Part shown: one piece after another, positions 62,401 through 64,000 of the stretch
Layout: each line of letters starts with the position of its first letter
Position numbering within the stretch: the stretch's first letter is position 1
Source of the DNA: Theristus sp. LFF4_11
Lineage: Eukaryota > Nematoda > Chromadorea > Monhysterida > Xyalidae
Length of the DNA stretch: 64,000 nt
Direction of reading: 5' to 3'
NCBI GenBank assembly: GCA_030248135.1
Contig: JASANC010005417.1
Span: 25,188-89,187 of the forward strand
Translations under genes and position numbers: made by a program
Notes under the pieces: generated by a model
What the model saw: only the letters and a program-made list of their open reading frames with translations
What the model was told of the DNA's origin: nothing
The model's database searches: none

Positions 62401-63477
62401 CAATCCGCGTGTAACAGTGGAAAATTTTCAGAATATACAGTTAACCAATAATGGGTGTGGTTGGTTGGTGTGTTTGATTTGACAGACATGAACTTTCACT
62501 GAGCAGTTTTTCAAATGCGACTGACCAACAACACATGATCACAATCAAAGTTTTCTGTTGGCTGACAATGGTGCGCAACGTATATTATGTGTGTACATGT
62601 GGTTCGTGTGACGACAGAGACGTGTGCATGTTTTCAAAGTGGATTTTGAAATCTGCACTTGTCTGCGCGACATTTTTTTGCGGTGCTGTTTTCTTGAATG
62701 TGTTTGCGTTTTCATGTGTTTTTCTGTGCGTGAATTTTGTTTTGAAAGGGACCGACGGTTCGAATTTGAAAATCGAGGTTTTCTGGACAGTGTTTCGTTT
62801 TCATTCCGAAATACATGCGACAGTATCCAGTCCAAAAAACACTTGCGCACAAAAAGCAATTGGATCGAATGAAATGGGTTGAGCTTTTCTAACCTTGGCA
62901 TTCAGAGTCCAAAGATTAGAGGAAAATAAAAAAACTGAGCTAATTTTTGCAATCCTTTTTGTTGAATGCTCTCACGTGGGGTACTTGTGAACGTTCAGGT
63001 CAAAACAGCCCATCAAATATACAAATGTCTCCAAAGTTTCCGCACCGCGGTGTGGTTAATAAGTCAACTTTTACTAATCTTCAAATTTCGGGTACATTCT
63101 TGAGACCAAACTAAAAATAATCTGTGTGCGTTTTGTGTCCTTTCAGTTGCACCAACGAGCATACCGTGGCGAGGCACAAAGCTCTGCATTTCCTACCGTA
63201 CGCCGACGACGACGACGACGAAACTTCACTCGAGCAAACTCAACAACCGCGTCGCATTGCTTTTCCGTTTCCGTCATTACCAATCATCGTTGAGCGCATT
63301 GCTGACGCCGACCAATCAGCGAGTCGCGATGCTACTACGGCCGCCAGCCAATCAGCGGCCAGTGGGCGCACAATATCGCGCCACTTCAAATGTGATTATT
63401 GCGGTGTACTGTGGAACAGTGAGGAGTTTTTAGAAGAGCACATCATTGGACATTTCGACGGTTTCGTGCGGGTGTGA
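59442..63477 (+). CDS. C2H2 zinc-finger protein with three C-terminal fingers
   Basis: Probable nuclear nucleic-acid-binding regulator; no specific orthologue recognised. Exons: 59442-59611, 59986-60782, 61535-61799 and 63147-63477; phases close, 520 residues. The first ATG of the frame (MDHSGENSNC) is used. Residues ~40-60 contain FIKQEPKEQSPEV, a SUMO-site-like [VI]KQE motif. Exon 2 is a long acidic/Ser/Thr-rich disordered region with a basic patch (RKPKNRPKRRP). Fingers: CLYCPFETTDPELARRHLAKH, CPYCSFRCTNEHTVARHKALH, and CDYCGVLWNSEEFLEEHIIGH near the C-terminus. The second finger is split by the 1.35-kb third intron. An aspartate run (DDDDDE) follows the second finger. Several CCAATCA motifs fall inside its coding exons. 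No terminal domain such as KRAB or BTB is seen. Confidence 0.8.
60925..61112 (-). mobile_element. MITE family D, copy 3
   Basis: Reverse complement of the 12055-12250 type: TTGAATTCCCGCG and ACCCATCTATGCG match GCGGGAATTCAAA and the CGCTTAGATGGGT block. It lies in the second intron of the zinc-finger gene. Confidence 0.65.
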
Positions 63478-64000
63478 TTTGGAAGTTATTGATATGATTG
63501 CTTGGTTTCTTTGCACAACAGTCTCTTGGATCTAATTTGCGTACTGCATCATGCATGCATTTTGTCTGTTTTGTGTGTGAAAGCCGTGTAGCAGTATACA
63601 AAAATCAAAGGGAACAGCAGAAATTCATGCAAAAACTGGGAAACTGATGCACAAAGAACGGAGCCGCGGTTGATTGAACCAGTTTGGGATCCACCTGACA
63701 GAATCATGTTTTCACCATCGCAGTTTTTGTTGCGTGCTGCGCTGATGATTAAGAAAATTAGAGACGGATTTTCGGTGAACGCAAAAGAGAAGAGTGGGGT
63801 GTGTTATGATGGCAGATTAGCAGATCTGCAGTTAACACCGTTTGCAAATAAGAGTGGGGGGGGGTCTGCCCTGCGCTACATGGGAAAGTTTTTAAACCAA
63901 GGGTGCAGGGACATTCTACTAATCAAGGCGCTTCGGTTTACCCCCTGAGTACCCCCTGATTATGCCTATAAAGGTCGTTTTTAGGGCGCGGAAGTTAAAA
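63478..64000. other. Sequence downstream of the zinc-finger gene
   Basis: A 92-codon plus-strand frame (63670-63948) is present but matches nothing I recognise. The end holds a short ACCCCCTGAGTACCCCCTGA repeat. The window stops here. Confidence 0.4.

Overview
This is a eukaryotic nuclear window with spliced genes, introns from tens of bases to about 3 kb, GT/AG junctions and dense interspersed repeats. The best fit is a nematode. A secreted mucin-like protein carries two copies of the cysteine pattern of the nematode DB module, and there is a multi-domain astacin metalloprotease of the nematode NAS type. Two features argue against a close relative of Caenorhabditis: an OFD1-like centriolar/ciliary gene, and ubiquitin with Pro at position 19 where C. 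elegans has Ala. Placement outside Rhabditida is an inference.

Layout. 1-8035 (-): secreted astacin with EGF, CUB, Thr-rich linker and LDLa domains, 3' end outside the window. 8036-10942: repeats only. 10943-16613 (-): 2-phosphoxylose phosphatase (PXYLP1-like). 16614-22290: repeat block with a 172-bp and a 149-bp tandem satellite and a 1.1-kb inverted-repeat element. 22293-30669 (-): OFD1-like coiled-coil protein. 32131-33835 (-): NDUFB6-like complex I subunit. 35057-37224 (-): polyubiquitin of six units, with a TATA box and a heat-shock-element-like site upstream. 39640-41748 (-): mucin/DB-module protein. 43842-47291 (-): SLC46-like MFS transporter. 48158-55947 (+): ARFGAP2/3-type ArfGAP, divergent from the transporter. 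55948-59441: nested transposon-like repeats. 59442-63477 (+): C2H2 zinc-finger protein.

Exon models were built by hand. In eight of the nine genes every intron phase closes; one ArfGAP junction (exon 6/7) is ambiguous. First exons of some genes may be missing. The genes belong to unrelated housekeeping, secretory, ciliary and extracellular functions, and I see no pathway cluster or operon.

The distinctive content is repetitive: at least six short inverted-repeat families, foldback elements whose arms are arrays of a GGCC-containing ~12-mer, a 149-bp satellite with a five-unit higher-order repeat, G-run elements, tRNA-related segments, and a strong excess of the NF-Y-like motif CTGATTGG/CCAATCAG in repeats, introns and coding exons. 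I found no convincing new multi-gene system.
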